Below, piece by piece: positions 9,864 through 18,642 of a stretch of DNA of 64,000 nucleotides. A model generated the notes under the pieces. That model did not search any database. It was not told where the DNA came from and saw only the letters and a list, made by a program, of their open reading frames with translations. Source of the stretch: Methanobacteriota archaeon (GTDB lineage: Archaea > Thermoplasmatota > E2 > DHVEG-1); NCBI GenBank assembly GCA_903877165.1, contig CAIRCU010000015.1:43203-107202 (forward strand), in the 5' to 3' direction. Position 1 is the stretch's first letter. Each line of letters opens with the position of its first letter. A program made the translations under genes and the position numbers.

Positions 9864-10400
9864 ATGACTCGAGACCGTGATATCGCTTTGTTTACCGCCC
9901 TGCCCAAAGAACGGCAGGCGGAGTTCCTTTTCATGCATCTGCGTAACCTCTGGGCGGTGGACGGCCTGTATTTCCTCGGCATCGAAGAGCGGTACGGGAC
10001 AGAGGTCGCGACTGAAGTCGATGCAAAGGTCTGGAGCGTCATGGGGAAGATCGAGGCGCGGAAACTCAAGGAGTTCTTCCAGATCACTACGATAGATTTA
10101 TCGACCGCGATGCGGCTGCTCAGCTACACCGGCTGGGCGATGGACCTGGAGGACAAAGAAATCGAGGTTCTCAAGGACCGCGCCATCATCCGTAACCGTC
10201 ATTGCCGTGTGCAGACCACGCGGCTATCTAAAGGCCTTGCGGAGTTCGGCTGCAAACCCGTGCGCCTCGGGTTCTTGCGCGCCTTCGTTAAAGAGCTCGA
10301 CCCTCGACTGCAGGTGACCTGTGTGCGATGCCCACCTGACCGCCACCCGCAGGACCTCTGGTGCGAATGGGAGTTAACATTCAAGGAGACCACCGTATGA
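9864..10400 (+). CDS. DUF6125-like protein (unknown function)
   Basis: A 178-residue protein with LWAVDGLYFLGIEERYG near residues 29-45 and a Cys-containing C-terminal segment CVRCPPDRHPQDLWCEWELT. These features resemble the DUF6125 family, also found in fermentative bacteria; the assignment is from memory. The stop overlaps the start of the dehydratase-family gene in an ATGA, so the two are made together. A role linked to that enzyme (cofactor, assembly or substrate) is possible, but nothing in the sequence shows which. Confidence 0.7.
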   Translation: MTRDRDIALFTALPKERQAEFLFMHLRNLWAVDGLYFLGIEERYGTEVATEVDAKVWSVMGKIEARKLKEFFQITTIDLSTAMRLLSYTGWAMDLEDKEIEVLKDRAIIRNRHCRVQTTRLSKGLAEFGCKPVRLGFLRAFVKELDPRLQVTCVRCPPDRHPQDLWCEWELTFKETTV

Positions 10401-11851
10401 GAACAGCACAGCAATACAAGGAAAGCCTCCGACGTATGCGGCCGAATATCTACAAGTTCGGCGAACTCATCACCGATGTAACGACGCATCCTGCAACGAA
10501 ACGAACCGTGGAAGGCCATGCACAGATCTTCGAAGCTTCACTGGACCCAAAGTACCAAGACATTCTCACGACCACGTCACCCCTGACCAATACTCGGGTA
10601 TCACGGTACCTCTCCATTATCCAAAGCCCCCAGGACATGATCGCGAACCTGCAGATGAAACGCCTCATGTTCAACCTCACGGGGACATGCACAGGAGGCC
10701 GTTGCGCTGGGTTCAATGCTCTGAACGCCATGTGGGCGGCGACCTACGACATAGACCATGCGAAGAAGACCGACTATCATCAGCGGCTGCGTGCCTGGTT
10801 GAAAGACGCGCAGACTCAGGATATTACCCTTTCTGGGGCGCTGACGGATGCGAAAGGCGACCGGTCCAAATCCCCAAGCCAACAGGCAGACCCTGACCTC
10901 AGCCTCCATATCGTCAAGGAGTCGGAGAAAGGAATCGTCGTACGGGGCGCGAAAGTCATGATTTGCGGCGTCGCCGCCGCAAACGAGCTGTTCATCATGC
11001 CGGGATCTGGCTACAAAGAACTCGACAAGGCGTACGCGGTGTCGTTTGCCATTCCCCGTGATATCGACGGTCTCACGGTCATCGAGGCGCGCCATCCCAG
11101 CGATACCCGGGAACTTGAAGACGGGTTCGACAACCCGGTGACTATAGGAGGAATCACCCAGGCGTATTTGCTTTTCGATGACGTGTTCGTCCCCCGTGAT
11201 CGGGTGTTCCTCTGCGGTGAGTACGATTTCACTACCCAGGCTGTCATGAACTTCATCGCCCCCTATAGAGCGGCTATCGGCGGTTGCGTCGCTGGCCAAG
11301 GGGACGTCATGGTCGGCGCAGCTGCCCTCATGGCACGGGCCAACGGGCTGTCGGAAAAGGTCTTCCGCGAGAAACTCACCCAGATGGTAATGAACAACGA
11401 GACGACGTTTGGGATGGGCGTGGCTGCTGGAGTACTAGGATCAGCGCATCCCTCTGGGGTGTGGATCCCCAGCCAACTGATTTCGAACATCAACAAAGTA
11501 CACGTGGCGACGCTTCCATATGAGACCAAGCGTCTCGCACAGGAGATCGCCGGTGGGATCGCGGAAACAGGCTGCCTGCCCTCCTGTAAAGACCTTGACG
11601 ACCCCAAGTATGGGGATTTGCTGAAAAAATACCTGGCTGCGAACTGCTCGGGGGAGACGCGGGCGAAGATCGCCCGGCTGATCGAATGGTTGACGATCGG
11701 CAGCGGGGTTCCTGGCTGTATGCATGGCGGCGGGTCCCCGGACGGGGCGAAACTGGTGATCAACGCCTCGACTGACTTTGAGCATCTCATGGACCTTGCG
11801 AAACGGCTGGCGGACATCAAGGAGAACATCAGGGTGGAACAGAAGAAATAA
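10397..11851 (+). CDS. 4-hydroxybutyryl-CoA dehydratase / 4-hydroxyphenylacetate hydroxylase family flavoprotein
   Basis: Flavoprotein of the AbfD/HpaB family (484 residues). AbfD converts 4-hydroxybutyryl-CoA to crotonyl-CoA using FAD and a [4Fe-4S] cluster held by Cys99, Cys103, His292 and Cys299 (C. aminobutyricum numbering, from memory). Here the segment GTCTGGRCAGFNALNA gives Cys98 and Cys103, spaced CX4C instead of CX3C. In YRAAIGGC the His position is Tyr290, with Cys297 seven residues later as expected. Three Cys ligands are therefore kept, one shifted, and the His is replaced. The start was set at the ATG in the ATGA overlap with the previous gene. It may be a variant dehydratase feeding crotonyl-CoA; a monooxygenase role is less likely given the cysteines. 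Confidence 0.8.
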   Translation: MRTAQQYKESLRRMRPNIYKFGELITDVTTHPATKRTVEGHAQIFEASLDPKYQDILTTTSPLTNTRVSRYLSIIQSPQDMIANLQMKRLMFNLTGTCTGGRCAGFNALNAMWAATYDIDHAKKTDYHQRLRAWLKDAQTQDITLSGALTDAKGDRSKSPSQQADPDLSLHIVKESEKGIVVRGAKVMICGVAAANELFIMPGSGYKELDKAYAVSFAIPRDIDGLTVIEARHPSDTRELEDGFDNPVTIGGITQAYLLFDDVFVPRDRVFLCGEYDFTTQAVMNFIAPYRAAIGGCVAGQGDVMVGAAALMARANGLSEKVFREKLTQMVMNNETTFGMGVAAGVLGSAHPSGVWIPSQLISNINKVHVATLPYETKRLAQEIAGGIAETGCLPSCKDLDDPKYGDLLKKYLAANCSGETRAKIARLIEWLTIGSGVPGCMHGGGSPDGAKLVINASTDFEHLMDLAKRLADIKENIRVEQKK

Positions 11852-11886
11852 CGGTGTCGCCTCCTGGTTTCGGGATGCTCGAGATA

Positions 11887-11897
11887 AATATAAATAG
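11887..11897 (+). promoter_or_regulatory. TATA box of the C25 peptidase gene
   Basis: AATATAAATAG lies about 40 bases before the proposed ATT start at 11935. Transcription would begin near 11919, leaving a short leader that contains the GGGGG ribosome site at 11923-11927. Confidence 0.5.
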
Positions 11898-11934
11898 CAA
11901 TAAATAGTATAAGATAGTGTAAGGGGGTACTCCT

Positions 11935-14604
11935 ATTCGTACCAATATATCAAAAACATTCGTTCTCATTATGGTCATTTGCAGCCTGGTGTTCTCCTCG
12001 GTATCATTACAAACGTTCTCAAATCGGGGCATCGTACGTGCGGCCCAGATGGATACGACCGTCACGGTAACGGTCAATTTCCAGCAATCCGACTTCACCT
12101 TTGATACGGTGAGCGGCTACGACCGCGTCGTGCTTCAGGACGGAAGCCTTCTGACCGCCGTCGGAGAACCCATGCTTCCCACCGCGGGTATCAGGGTCGC
12201 CCTCCCCGCGGGGATGACGGCCACGGCCGTACAGGTCGATGCAGTCCATGAGCAGGCCCTCTCCGGGACGTACACATTGTATCCCGCCCAGCCTCCGCAG
12301 AGTATGAATGCCGCGGAAGACAACTCCTTCGTCCCACCTAATGCCGCGATATACCGGTCAACAGCCTCCTACCCCACGAGCTATGTGTCATTAACCGGTG
12401 AATCTGACCTCGCCGGACAGGCCATGGCCGAAATAACGGTGTACCCATTGCACTATATCGGTGCCTCCCGGCAAGTACAGCTCCTCACTTCGCTGACCTT
12501 CACCATTGAGGGAACACCCGGTTACGTCTGCGGCGATTACCTTCCCACCCGGCTCAAGCAGGCCGATAGCATCAGCCTCACAACCTACGTGAAAAGCCTG
12601 GTCGCGAATCCTGACACGGTCATACTGCAGACCGACCCCAAGCCTCACTCCCTCGGGGTCCCTACTGGTGACTACGACTACGTGATCATTACCTCAAGCT
12701 CATGGGTCAGTGACTTCCAGCCGCTCGCCGATTGGAAGACTAAGAAAGGCGTACCGGCGACAATCGTCACGACGGACTGGATCTACAACCAAGGTGGATA
12801 CAACGGCTCAAACGTCGATAAGATCAGGGCATTCATCAATGATGCCTATTCCACATGGGGCGCCACGTTTTTCCTCCTGGGCGGCGATACCGGAACTGTC
12901 CCCTGTGACTATCGGACGTTTCCTACGGTGGATTCTGATCCTGTACCAAATGATACCTACTACTCGGATTTCGATGGGGATTGGATCTGCGAAGTCAGCG
13001 TCGGGCGCGCATCCGTCACCGGTCCTGGCACAGGTACCGGTCAGATCGGCAACTTCATCAACAAAGTGTTGACCTACGAGAAGAACCCGCCCTTGACCGA
13101 CTACGCGAAGAAGGCGGCCTTTTTCGGCTTCGACCTCGACTCCGCGACACATGCGGAGCAATGCAAGATTTCCATTGATACCCATTATATTCCAGATAAC
13201 TGGACCATGACCAACGTCTACGATAGTGACAGCGGGAATCACGAGTCGAACGTTATCGCGGCCATGAACCAAGGCCAGAACCTGCTGAACCATGCGGACC
13301 ATTCCGCCCCGGACTATATGGGTACGGGATACATCGACCATGGGTGGGGGATTGACGATGGCACGATGGATGCATTGACAAACGGGGAGAAGCAGGGAAT
13401 CCTGTACTCCATGGGCTGCGACCCCTGCGCCTATGACAATTCCGCTTGCATCGCAGAGCATTTCGTCCGCAACAGCAACGGAGGCGGCCTCGCGTTCATC
13501 GGCAACTCCCGGTACGGGTGGTACAACCCAGGGTACTATAACACGCTCTCGATGAGGTTCGACCAGTACTTTTTTAAATCCATCTTCAGCCAAGGTGTCT
13601 ACCAATTGGGCACAGCGGTCTTAGACCATAAGAACCGAGCCTTCCAGAACGCTGACATCGTCAAGTACTGCTACACGGAGATCACGCTCCTTGGCGACCC
13701 GGAGGTTCCGATTTGGACGGACGACCCAGGGACCTTGACCGTGAACTACCCCACCAATCTACCCGTTGGTACCACCTCGTTTCCTGTAACCGTGACCGAT
13801 GGCGACAATCCCGTGGACTACGCGGTAGTATGCCTGTGGAAAGGCTCTGAAGTCTACCTTGTCGGGACGACGAACGCCGACGGCATGGTGGAATTAACGC
13901 CGTCGCCGACAACCCCTGGGCCGATGTCTGTCACCGTGACGAAACATAACTATCTACCCTCGGAGAATGTCGCGAATGCCATCCTTGTCAACGATACTTC
14001 TCCAGAGACGCCAGCTATGCCCTCTGGGCCGACGAACGGCTTTACCGACCACGAGTATACGTTTTCAAGCAGCACGACTGACCCTGATACTGGCAATCAA
14101 GTTTGGTACCAGTGGCAGTTCGGCGGGACCTTCAGCGACTGGTACGGTCCCTACACGTCAGGGACGACTGTTGAGGCCTCCTGCACCTGGGTGACTGCAG
14201 GCACGTACGCTGTGAGAGTGAAAGCTAAGGACGCAGTCGGTCTGCAAAGCCCATGGTCCCCACCTCTGACTGTGACGATTATCCGGCTTCGGCCTAATCT
14301 GACCCTCGGTCCGGTTGTCGGTGGGTTGCTTGGTGTGTCCTCTGAGGTCTTCAGCATAGGGGATACTCCCGCGACGAACATCACGTGGAATGTCTCGGTG
14401 CAAGGCGGCTTCGTCCTCACGAAGCGAACCGCTTCTGGAACGATTGGATCCCTTGATGTCGGAGTAAGTCAGCCGATCAAGAACATGCCGCTGATTGGCC
14501 TTGGGAAAGTGACTATCACGATCACGGCGAAGGCCGACGGCGTCTCGGAGATCTCAAAGAACGCTGCCGGCGTTATCCTCTTGTTCTGGGTAGGTATTTC
14601 GTAG
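11935..14604 (+). CDS. Secreted C25 (gingipain-type) peptidase with PKD-like and C-terminal beta domains; probable ATT start
   Basis: Large exported cysteine peptidase (889 residues). Starting at the ATT at 11935 gives a classical signal peptide, with basic residues (RTNISK) before the hydrophobic stretch FVLIMVICSLVFSSVS. The first ATG, at 11971, would cut away the basic region. GGGGG lies 7 bases before the ATT. A propeptide-like beta region (about 40-220) precedes the C25 domain, with the likely catalytic His456 in NHADHS and Cys495 in SMGCDPC. The domain ends near GDPEVPIW. A PKD/Ig-like domain follows (about residues 690-780), then a beta domain of about 100 residues shared with the next gene product. 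Role: extracellular protein breakdown. Confidence 0.85.
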   Translation: MRTNISKTFVLIMVICSLVFSSVSLQTFSNRGIVRAAQMDTTVTVTVNFQQSDFTFDTVSGYDRVVLQDGSLLTAVGEPMLPTAGIRVALPAGMTATAVQVDAVHEQALSGTYTLYPAQPPQSMNAAEDNSFVPPNAAIYRSTASYPTSYVSLTGESDLAGQAMAEITVYPLHYIGASRQVQLLTSLTFTIEGTPGYVCGDYLPTRLKQADSISLTTYVKSLVANPDTVILQTDPKPHSLGVPTGDYDYVIITSSSWVSDFQPLADWKTKKGVPATIVTTDWIYNQGGYNGSNVDKIRAFINDAYSTWGATFFLLGGDTGTVPCDYRTFPTVDSDPVPNDTYYSDFDGDWICEVSVGRASVTGPGTGTGQIGNFINKVLTYEKNPPLTDYAKKAAFFGFDLDSATHAEQCKISIDTHYIPDNWTMTNVYDSDSGNHESNVIAAMNQGQNLLNHADHSAPDYMGTGYIDHGWGIDDGTMDALTNGEKQGILYSMGCDPCAYDNSACIAEHFVRNSNGGGLAFIGNSRYGWYNPGYYNTLSMRFDQYFFKSIFSQGVYQLGTAVLDHKNRAFQNADIVKYCYTEITLLGDPEVPIWTDDPGTLTVNYPTNLPVGTTSFPVTVTDGDNPVDYAVVCLWKGSEVYLVGTTNADGMVELTPSPTTPGPMSVTVTKHNYLPSENVANAILVNDTSPETPAMPSGPTNGFTDHEYTFSSSTTDPDTGNQVWYQWQFGGTFSDWYGPYTSGTTVEASCTWVTAGTYAVRVKAKDAVGLQSPWSPPLTVTIIRLRPNLTLGPVVGGLLGVSSEVFSIGDTPATNITWNVSVQGGFVLTKRTASGTIGSLDVGVSQPIKNMPLIGLGKVTITITAKADGVSEISKNAAGVILLFWVGIS

Positions 14605-14659
14605 AACCCCGGAAGAATTAGCTTACTTTCTTCTTGTTTTAATCTAAATCAGAGAGAAA

Positions 14660-14672
14660 ATATATAAATAAG
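14660..14672 (+). promoter_or_regulatory. TATA box upstream of the 14725 surface protein
   Basis: ATATATAAATAAG lies about 55 bases before the ATG, leaving a leader of about 30 bases that carries GGGAGGCGG as ribosome-binding site. Confidence 0.45.
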
Positions 14673-14724
14673 GAACTTGTTGGTTAAGCATATCTATCCA
14701 GCAGAGTAGGGAGGCGGAAATAAA

Positions 14725-16716
14725 ATGAGAAAAATAACCGTATTTTTAATAGCTGATTTAGTCGTGATAGGCTGTATACCAATCATTTGTGCCGAATGGA
14801 CTTCCAACCCCTTAGAGAACACGGCGATTACCACAATGATCGGGGAGCAGGCGCTTCCAAAAATCGCTGTTGACAACCATGGTTTTTCGTACATTTCCTG
14901 GTTTTCAAGCGAACAGGGGAACTACCATGTGCGGCTACAGCGCCTTGATCGCGAAGGAAACACGCTATGGCCTGATAACGGTATCTTGGTGAGTTTCCAG
15001 CCGCAAGATTCTTGGATAACGGATTATGACCTTGCTGTTGATCCATCGGGCTATGCGGTCATCACGTTTACGGATATCCGCACCGGTCAAAGTAATCCAG
15101 TAGCATACCGAATTTCCCCTGATGGTGACGAGATGTGGGGTTCAAACGGCATCCTGCTGGCAAACGACGATAATTTTGACCCGAGCCCAAAAGTCTGCGT
15201 GACCACTGTGGGAAATAGCATTTTCGCATGGGAGAGTGTCCCGACTACCGGTGACTATCAGGTCCGACTCCAAAAAATCTCTCCTGAGGGACAACTCTTA
15301 TGGGGTGATGGGATTGTTCTTTCGGAATCTGGTGTTGAATATACCGTCCCGTATCTCCTTCCCGCGGAGAACGACTCCGTGTACTTGATTTGGCATAAGG
15401 AGACCGGCCCGTATTACGCTCCGAACCGTGGGTGCTATGTCCAAAAACTCGATGCTGATGGGAATTTCATGTGGGCCTCTGATGCCCAAGTCTATGCGCC
15501 GGTTGTGTCAGGCCCAGTGGTGTATCTTCAGATGTGCAGGGATAATGCCGGTGGCATTGTGTTCGCATGGTACCGTTCTGTAGATTCCACCCACTTCTGC
15601 AGCTATGTGCAGCACATGGATGCGGATGGGACTATCACGATGCCTGCTGACGGCGTGCTCGCCTCCACTTCCTTGGACCGCGACCACATGTATCCAGCGC
15701 CGGCCTTCCTGCCTCAGACCCAGACGATTATCGTGTATTTCAGTGAACAGGATTTAAACCAGATCACCCGTGGTATGTACGCCCAAGAGTTCGACCTCCA
15801 GGGCAATCGGCTTTGGACTGATCAAGGGAAGGTGCTAATCCCGCTAGGCAACAACGATTACGAGCTGTTCATGGCATCAGGACGAGACAACACGGCAATC
15901 TGTATCTATCAAGCGATGGTATTCGGTAACCAGAATGCGAAGATGCAGGCCGTCATGCTCGATGACCAAGGAAACTATGTATGGCCGAGTCAATTCGTTG
16001 ACCTCAGCACCGTCTCAAGCCCGAAATTGCATAATGTGATGTCCAACTATTACGATGGACAATGGGTTGCTGTCTGGGAGGACCAACGAAATGACGCTGG
16101 GGATATCTATGCGCAGAACATCCAGCCGGACGGTACCCTTGGTGTTGTTATCAATCAACCTCCAGTCGCTGATTTCAGCTGGTCGCCATTGAACCCGACG
16201 ACGCAAAGCATCGTCCAGTTCATTGATCTGTCGCATGACCCCGTTGGTAATATCGTGAATTGGTCGTGGGACTTCGGTGACGGGCACGGTAGCTATCTTC
16301 AGCAGCCAACACATCAATACAATGTGCCGGGGACATACGCAGTCCGTTTGACCGTGACAGATAACGATGGCGCGAATGATAGCATCGCGAAGAACCTGAC
16401 CGTAAGTTATCCACCCAACACCTTTAACATCACAATCAAGCCCGGGCTCGGTGTCGGTATCACGGTCATGGTCGAAAACACTGGGGTACAGGACGCTATC
16501 AATGAACCATGGACAATCACGGTGAAAGGGGGACTTCTCGGACGCATCGATAAAAACGCGAACGGCACCGTCGACATCCCCGCAGCAGGATCAAAAACCC
16601 TGAAGACAGGGATGTTGTTTGGGTTTGGTGCCATCACAATCTCTGCGACCATCGCTAACGAAGTTCAGACCGCGAAAGGAACCCAAATCCTCTTCCTCTC
16701 ACTGGTAAAGAACTAG
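14725..16716 (+). CDS. Secreted propeller-repeat protein with PKD domain and shared C-terminal domain
   Basis: Exported protein of 663 residues with an N-terminal signal sequence (RKITVFLIADLVVIGCIPII). Residues about 30-460 are a repeat region rich in GN.LW.D.G motifs, probably a beta-propeller. A PKD domain starts near residue 476 (PPVADFSWSP, then WDFGDG). The last 85 residues (from about 575) resemble the end of the C25 peptidase just upstream: both have a W-V/T-GG core and a late G-G-ITI strand. A GGGAGGCGG site lies before the ATG. No catalytic motif is seen; a binding or surface role is likely. It has its own promoter and a hairpin terminator. Confidence 0.8.
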   Translation: MRKITVFLIADLVVIGCIPIICAEWTSNPLENTAITTMIGEQALPKIAVDNHGFSYISWFSSEQGNYHVRLQRLDREGNTLWPDNGILVSFQPQDSWITDYDLAVDPSGYAVITFTDIRTGQSNPVAYRISPDGDEMWGSNGILLANDDNFDPSPKVCVTTVGNSIFAWESVPTTGDYQVRLQKISPEGQLLWGDGIVLSESGVEYTVPYLLPAENDSVYLIWHKETGPYYAPNRGCYVQKLDADGNFMWASDAQVYAPVVSGPVVYLQMCRDNAGGIVFAWYRSVDSTHFCSYVQHMDADGTITMPADGVLASTSLDRDHMYPAPAFLPQTQTIIVYFSEQDLNQITRGMYAQEFDLQGNRLWTDQGKVLIPLGNNDYELFMASGRDNTAICIYQAMVFGNQNAKMQAVMLDDQGNYVWPSQFVDLSTVSSPKLHNVMSNYYDGQWVAVWEDQRNDAGDIYAQNIQPDGTLGVVINQPPVADFSWSPLNPTTQSIVQFIDLSHDPVGNIVNWSWDFGDGHGSYLQQPTHQYNVPGTYAVRLTVTDNDGANDSIAKNLTVSYPPNTFNITIKPGLGVGITVMVENTGVQDAINEPWTITVKGGLLGRIDKNANGTVDIPAAGSKTLKTGMLFGFGAITISATIANEVQTAKGTQILFLSLVKN

Positions 16717-16753
16717 GGAGTCCCACCTCCCTTCTCCCACTTTTTTTCTATTT
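16716..16753 (+). terminator. Hairpin and T-run after the 14725 gene
   Basis: GGGAG and CTCCC form a 5-bp stem with a 6-base loop right after the stop. A pyrimidine stretch with seven T follows. Confidence 0.45.
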
Positions 16754-16873
16754 TGATTTAACCTATGAGACTCAGCGGTAGACGGAATCCTTCCTGGTGT
16801 ATAAGCGAGATATACAATCGACAAAGGAGAATAGTCCACCGTATTGGCTGAAATCTCTCCGCGAAGTTGTTGA

Positions 16874-16948
16874 TGGGCCTGTCCAGATTTGAACTGGAGT
16901 CTCTAGCTCCCAAAGCTAAAAGGATGGACCAAGCTACCCTACAGGCCC
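16874..16948 (-). tRNA. tRNA-Pro (anticodon TGG)
   Basis: Complete cloverleaf on the minus strand. The acceptor stem is GGGCCTG/CAGGCCC with discriminator A, the anticodon stem TTAGC/GCTAG has loop TTTGGGA (anticodon TGG), and the T arm is CTCCAGTTCAAATCTGGA. It has 75 bases, no intron and no encoded CCA. Confidence 0.93.
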
Positions 16949-16976
16949 AGGAGTGAGATGGTGAACCACCATGGGA

Positions 16977-16983
16977 TATTTAA
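16977..16983 (-). promoter_or_regulatory. TATA box of tRNA-Pro
   Basis: TTAAATA on the minus strand, about 30 bases upstream of the mature tRNA 5' end. Confidence 0.45.
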
Positions 16984-17023
16984 GAATTATTACTTGAACG
17001 TCTAAGGCAAACTCTATCTCTTT

Positions 17024-17665
17024 TCAAGAGTCGACCGTGAGATTTCCTTCTGCAACGACGGATTTCTTGCTGAGCGAATACGAACAAAGTGCGTCGAAAA
17101 ATTCCTGGAGAATATTCGTTGATGGGGACGTGCGCCCTAGAGCGGTATCGGAATCCGATGCTAAGAGACGGCCATGCCACCAATCCCAATACTCGACAGT
17201 AATCTTCCAGCCTAGCGATTCCCGAGGATAAAAGAATTTATCTATCTGCAAGTACCCTTGGGAAACATCTCCGCTGTGCGTTTGATTCTTCTGTGAATGA
17301 TCGGTGAATTCGAGGTACACGTATCCATCATCCGCAGAACCGGGGCAGCTGATCGTGTAGTTAATCTTAATAACCACTAAAGTTCCTGTTCGCCCGATAT
17401 GAATCGTCATGTCGCTCTTTGCTGCCGCCCAGACGTCAGGGGCTGCTGGGGAGCCTCCAACGTACCCTTTCCCGCCATCAACGACGACCTCGGTGAAACG
17501 CCCCAACAATCGAGAAAGCCTGGTCCATATGCTGGTTACTTGACGGAGCTGAAAACCGGTCGTTGCAGAGTTGGATTGGGGAGAGAACGTCTTTCCCATC
17601 ACCAGGGGAAAAGACGAAGAGACCAGCCCGAAAATCACGATGTACGATAGCACTCCTTTTCCCAT
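17024..17665 (-). CDS. Secreted protein of unknown function
   Basis: 213-residue protein with a signal peptide (MGKGVLSYIVIFGLVSSSFP). The longer frame upstream begins in AT-rich promoter-like DNA and was rejected as the start. The mature part contains a beta-rich segment from about residue 80 (TIHIGRTGTLVVIKINY, then a stretch with Y, W and F) and several Asn glycosylation-type sequons. No known motif is recognised. It has its own promoter region upstream (AT-rich 17680-17730) and faces the CPBP gene divergently. Confidence 0.6.
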   Translation of the reverse strand: MGKGVLSYIVIFGLVSSSFPLVMGKTFSPQSNSATTGFQLRQVTSIWTRLSRLLGRFTEVVVDGGKGYVGGSPAAPDVWAAAKSDMTIHIGRTGTLVVIKINYTISCPGSADDGYVYLEFTDHSQKNQTHSGDVSQGYLQIDKFFYPRESLGWKITVEYWDWWHGRLLASDSDTALGRTSPSTNILQEFFDALCSYSLSKKSVVAEGNLTVDS

Positions 17666-17845
17666 CACATTCTCACCAAACACAAAATAAATAAATGTAT
17701 ATTTATAATTTATGAAAAAATAAAAAATTTGAGAGAATCGAGAATCCGAATTCCGCAGAGAGAAGAGCCTATCTCTTCCCTGGACATCTCTGACGACACA
17801 AGCAGGTAACAACGTTTATGTAGGTTTTGCTGATTTTAGGGCCCG

Positions 17846-18592
17846 ATGGACTTCGATTTTCGCCAGCCACGCCATGTTCTTGCCTTCGTACTCCTTTCAA
17901 TCTCCTTTCTCCTCCTTATCGTATACGCCGTAGTCTCCTATTTTGAACCAATCCCTGAGACCAGTGGAATCGGAAGTTATACCGGCGTTACACAACTTCT
18001 CTTTGAGATCTACCTCGTCGCATTCTCTCTCATCTTCGTCGTCATCCTCATGGTCATCATACCCATGCTGTGGTATGTGCTGGTGAATCGGCTCCGGTTC
18101 TCTGAAATCCTCCAGCGGCTTCGTCTGAGTCGCGAACGTCTCGGCCCGGCCCTCTACTGGGGGATCGTCACGGCGATTGCTGCCTTGATGCTGTCCGTCG
18201 TCTTGGATGTAATCATTCTGCGATTCGGGGTGGATACCTCGAATCTAAGCAACATCCCACAGCTGCAGCAGTTGTTCCCGCTCCCCGCACTTCTTGTTCT
18301 GATCACGGTGCAGCCAATCGCCGAAGAAATCTTCTTCCGAGGATTCATCCTGGAGAAACTCTCAGCGTTCGCCGGTCCGACTACCGGCATCATCGGGTCC
18401 GCGGTCTTGTTTGGAGTCGCCCATCTCTCCTACGGGATGCTGTATACCGTGGTGATGGCGACCGGACTGGGCGTCCTGTTCGGCATCGTGGTGGTGCGGA
18501 CGAAGAACCTTTATGCATCCATGCTTGCGCATATCCTCGTCAACGTCACAAGTATCTCTTTGTTCCTCCTGGGGAAATCCATCGGCGTCTAG
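17846..18592 (+). CDS. CPBP-family intramembrane metalloprotease
   Basis: Multi-pass membrane protein (248 residues) of the CAAX prenyl protease/bacteriocin-processing (Abi, CPBP) superfamily. The catalytic motif EExxxR is AEEIFFRGF with Glu160, Glu161 and Arg165. The second motif His is His193 in VAHLSYG. At least six hydrophobic segments surround them. Length and motif order are typical. The substrate in archaea is generally unknown, and the neighbours (a secreted protein, NDK) give no clear link. Confidence 0.88.
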   Translation: MDFDFRQPRHVLAFVLLSISFLLLIVYAVVSYFEPIPETSGIGSYTGVTQLLFEIYLVAFSLIFVVILMVIIPMLWYVLVNRLRFSEILQRLRLSRERLGPALYWGIVTAIAALMLSVVLDVIILRFGVDTSNLSNIPQLQQLFPLPALLVLITVQPIAEEIFFRGFILEKLSAFAGPTTGIIGSAVLFGVAHLSYGMLYTVVMATGLGVLFGIVVVRTKNLYASMLAHILVNVTSISLFLLGKSIGV

Positions 18593-18642
18593 CGGTAGTT
18601 TCATAAACCGAGGTTCCATCCCTACCCTCAGGTGTTCAATCG

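Noticed and set aside
13285..13425. C25 active site NHADHS instead of the usual GHG
   Set aside because: An HxDH form is, from memory, common in C25 relatives, and the catalytic His and Cys are both kept.
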